Of a stretch of DNA of 31,550 nucleotides, positions 29,979-31,550 are shown in pieces; position 1 is the first letter of the stretch, and each line of letters begins with the position of its first letter. A program made the position numbers and the translations under genes. The notes below the pieces were generated by a model that was not told the origin of the DNA, did not search any database, and was given only the letters and a program-made list of their open reading frames with translations. This DNA comes from Patellaria atrata CBS 101060 (taxonomy: Eukaryota; Ascomycota; Dothideomycetes; Patellariales; Patellariaceae): assembly GCA_010093705.1 (NCBI GenBank), contig MU006125.1, forward strand, positions 19,050 to 50,599, in the 5' to 3' direction.

Positions 29979-30514
29979 CTAGTTGCTCGACTCTCCTACT
30001 TGATCCGGAATCAACGACGAATCGCGAACAGGATCGTAGAACCTCCGTCCCGATTCTTGTGACGTGGGGGTTAATTCTAATGTAACTTGTGTGGATCCGT
30101 TAGAGTTAATGTTTATTCACACATGTTCTAGGATACTCACCCGCTTCACGGATTGCTTCTCTAGTGCTCTGAAGTACTTTTGGCATGCACCAACCCGCAA
30201 TATCGGTATTCCAGCATGTTAAACCTTTACTACTTAAGATTTCGCTTACATGGTCGACAAAGTTTATCTTAACTGCTGGGGGGATCGTTTTCCACAATAC
30301 TTGGTTTTCGAAGGAGATCCCTATATCCGCCCAAAACTTATTATCTCCAAATACGAGTGCGTCCCCCTCGTCTCTAGTAATTTTCTTATACTAAATACTT
30401 GATTTATGGAGAGCTATGGGTCATACTTACTAGAAATTGTTTCCACTGATTGTTATCATACCCCAAAGCCGCTTGGACCTGTCCCTTTGTAGACAGCACC
30501 GTTATATCCATCAT
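29979..30514 (-). CDS. Small three-exon hypothetical protein (about 143 aa)
   Basis: Exon 1 is 30514-30431 (MMDITVLSTKGQVQAALGYD), exon 2 is 30390-30141 and exon 3 is 30076-29979. Intron 1 has a perfect GTAAGT donor; its acceptor is ambiguous (TTTAG at 30391 or TATAAG at 30385), and both keep frame. Intron 2 (64 nt) has GTGAGT, ATTAAC/CTAAC and ACATTAG. Exon 2 lacks a starting ATG, and its apparent stop falls inside intron 2, so all three exons are needed. The sequence looks globular (DALVFGDNKFWADIGISFEN, VDHVSEILSSKGLTCWN). No motif or localisation signal recognised. Model moderately supported; function unknown. Confidence 0.5.
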
Positions 30515-30571
30515 ATCAGTTGTCGCACTTTTGAAGCTGGGTCATCGGAACTAGGGCCGCATAGACCTACG

Positions 30572-30784
30572 CACTGACACATGACGTTTTAGCGTCAGAT
30601 GTAGAGACACATCGAACTTTAGCGTGCACAGACAGCAAGTCCCGTCGGATCCAGGGCAGCCCTAACCTCCCGTTACTCGCCGTGCACTGACAGAGAACTT
30701 TTTAGCGTGCACAGACACATCCTACCTAACCCTAGGAACTCCACCTCAGGGCAGTGACGCAAAATCTTTCAGCTTGCATAGATA
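30572..30784. repeat. Degenerate repeat with TTTAGCGTGCACAGACA core
   Basis: Four related units start near 30572, 30603, 30685 and 30752. Each has a CACTGACA- or GAGACACA-like lead followed by an A-rich bit and TTTAGCG(T)GCACAGACA or a decayed form. Spacing is irregular (31-82 bp). Not coding. Origin unknown. Confidence 0.55.
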
Positions 30785-31129
30785 GAGAGCCTCGTCCAAC
30801 TTTTCTACTCGTATTGTTCTTGGATGTCTCACAGGACTACTCTCCGTCAATGGCTGATGATGATTTCATCCATGAATCCCTAAAGTTAATCGAACCATTT
30901 CTACCCTAGAACTAGTAACCTCTAGGTATCTTTCTTATATAAAGAAGTATACTAGGTATTAGATGGTGGAGCTGACGTATTGGTCATACTGGCGACTAGA
31001 GCTAACGAGCGACTCGCTTATTTGGTATCAGCGTAATTAGGGTTACTAATCTGATACAGTACTATCTTTCAGTTTTTACTGTTGGTATCTTTTTTTGCTG
31101 TATTCTAAGTCATAGACTTTATACTGTTC

Positions 31130-31215
31130 CGTCCGTTTTGGTACACACCTGCAGTATATAACAGCTAGATAGAACCACTCTTTTGAGAATCAAGCGATAT
31201 ACTCCGTGTGTCACG
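31130..31215 (+). mobile_element. LTR-like scrap
   Basis: Contains CAGTATATAAC and GAATCAAGCGATATACTCCGTG. The latter matches in reverse one flank of the LTR fossil at 2825-3037. Boundaries and target-site duplication were not found. Probably an old LTR fragment related to family B. Confidence 0.35.
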
Positions 31216-31240
31216 ATCTGGATCTATGATCGCAACAGCG

Positions 31241-31276
31241 GCTCGGGCCACCACGGGTTAGCTAGTCGGCCCGAGC
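31241..31276. repeat. GC-rich hairpin
   Basis: GCTCGGGCC (31241-31249) pairs perfectly with GGCCCGAGC (31268-31276) around an 18-nt loop. No downstream T-run or gene links it to termination. Confidence 0.8.
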
Positions 31277-31541
31277 TTTAGCATATGGATATATCTCTCC
31301 CCTGATTGTAAATAGCTTTCTCTCCTCAACTTGTTGTTCTTAGTCAATGGAGTACTGCTTTAACCCATGCTACGTATCAAAGATACTCGCTGTGACATCG
31401 TGCACTTGCAGATCCAGCTTATCTCACACTAGGCCTACTAGTCAATTATCTGTCTCTAGTAATCTATTTCTAGTCTACGACGCCCTACTTTAGTAAGTAT
31501 ATATATTTGCCTTCTTTCTATATTTTTATCCCGGTCCATTT

Positions 31542-31550
31542 CCCCCCCCC
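31542..31550. repeat. C run at window end
   Basis: The window ends in a C homopolymer. Together with the edge position this may mark a contig end or a low-quality tract. Confidence 0.6.

Noticed and set aside
30655-30735. Telomere-like CCCTAA bits
   Set aside because: Only isolated CCTAACCC-type words occur, with no tandem TTAGGG array.
1-31550. Starship-type giant mobile element
   Set aside because: NLR-like and unknown cargo genes would fit, but no DUF3435 tyrosine recombinase captain or element ends were seen in this window.
1-31550. Secondary-metabolite cluster
   Set aside because: No PKS, NRPS, terpene synthase, P450 or transporter was recognised despite the presence of regulatory genes.

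Overview
The window looks like an accessory, gene-sparse stretch of a filamentous ascomycete (Pezizomycotina) genome. The signs are short spliceosomal introns (about 40-170 nt, GTRNGT-type donors and CTAAC/CTGAC-like branch sites), a HET-NACHT-WD40 gene, a FunK1-type kinase fragment, a GPI-anchored cupredoxin, fungal Zn2Cys6 and APSES-like DNA-binding domains, and LTR-retrotransposon fossils in AT-rich spacers. No rRNA, tRNA or CRISPR array was seen. All gene models were built by eye, with introns chosen by splice signals and frame; no database was searched.

Layout. 1-2634 (-): 5' part of a HET-NACHT-WD40 incompatibility/NLR-type gene that runs off the left edge. 2.8-6.3 kb: no gene, but LTR fossils (a relict, two opposed solo LTRs of family A, one solo LTR of family B) and short tandem repeats. 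6368-8233 (-): two-exon gene for a coiled-coil protein with a Glu-Asn repeat. 8.3-10.7 kb: tandem duplication of a cupredoxin gene, left copy dead and right copy intact. 10.9-12.2 kb: a small ORF and a secreted-protein gene carrying one in-frame stop. 12349-13283 (-) and 13754-15050 (+): divergent pair of unknown multi-exon genes. 15315-15643: a 329-bp palindrome whose inner 106-bp arms differ at only one position. 15.9-17.3 kb (-): a doubtful gene and a broken C-terminal piece of an AAA ATPase.

17563-19744 (-) and 20149-23281 (+): a divergent pair sharing a 404-bp promoter. The first is a four-exon coiled-coil protein. The second reads as FHA, Ser/Thr kinase, APSES/KilA-N-like domain, C-terminal Zn2Cys6 cluster, with the last zinc-binding cysteine supplied by a 26-nt terminal exon. 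This combination of signalling and DNA-binding modules in one chain is the most unusual thing here: it suggests a kinase that may act directly on chromatin or promoters.

23.4-24.4 kb: gene fragments (FunK1-like N-terminal piece, RING-like piece). 25892-26757 (-): C2H2 zinc-finger gene. 27933-28090: second family B solo LTR, inverted relative to the copy at 6.1 kb, so the two bracket a 21.7-kb island. 28163-29143 (-) and 29979-30514 (-): small three-exon genes of unknown function. 30.5 kb to the end: degenerate repeats, an LTR-like scrap and a terminal C run that may mark a contig end.

The genes do not form a metabolic pathway. The mix (NLR-type sensor, kinase/transcription-factor hybrid, other regulators, coiled-coil unknowns, secreted proteins and dead fragments of signalling families) fits a fast-turnover island with a self/non-self or regulatory flavour; that is inference.
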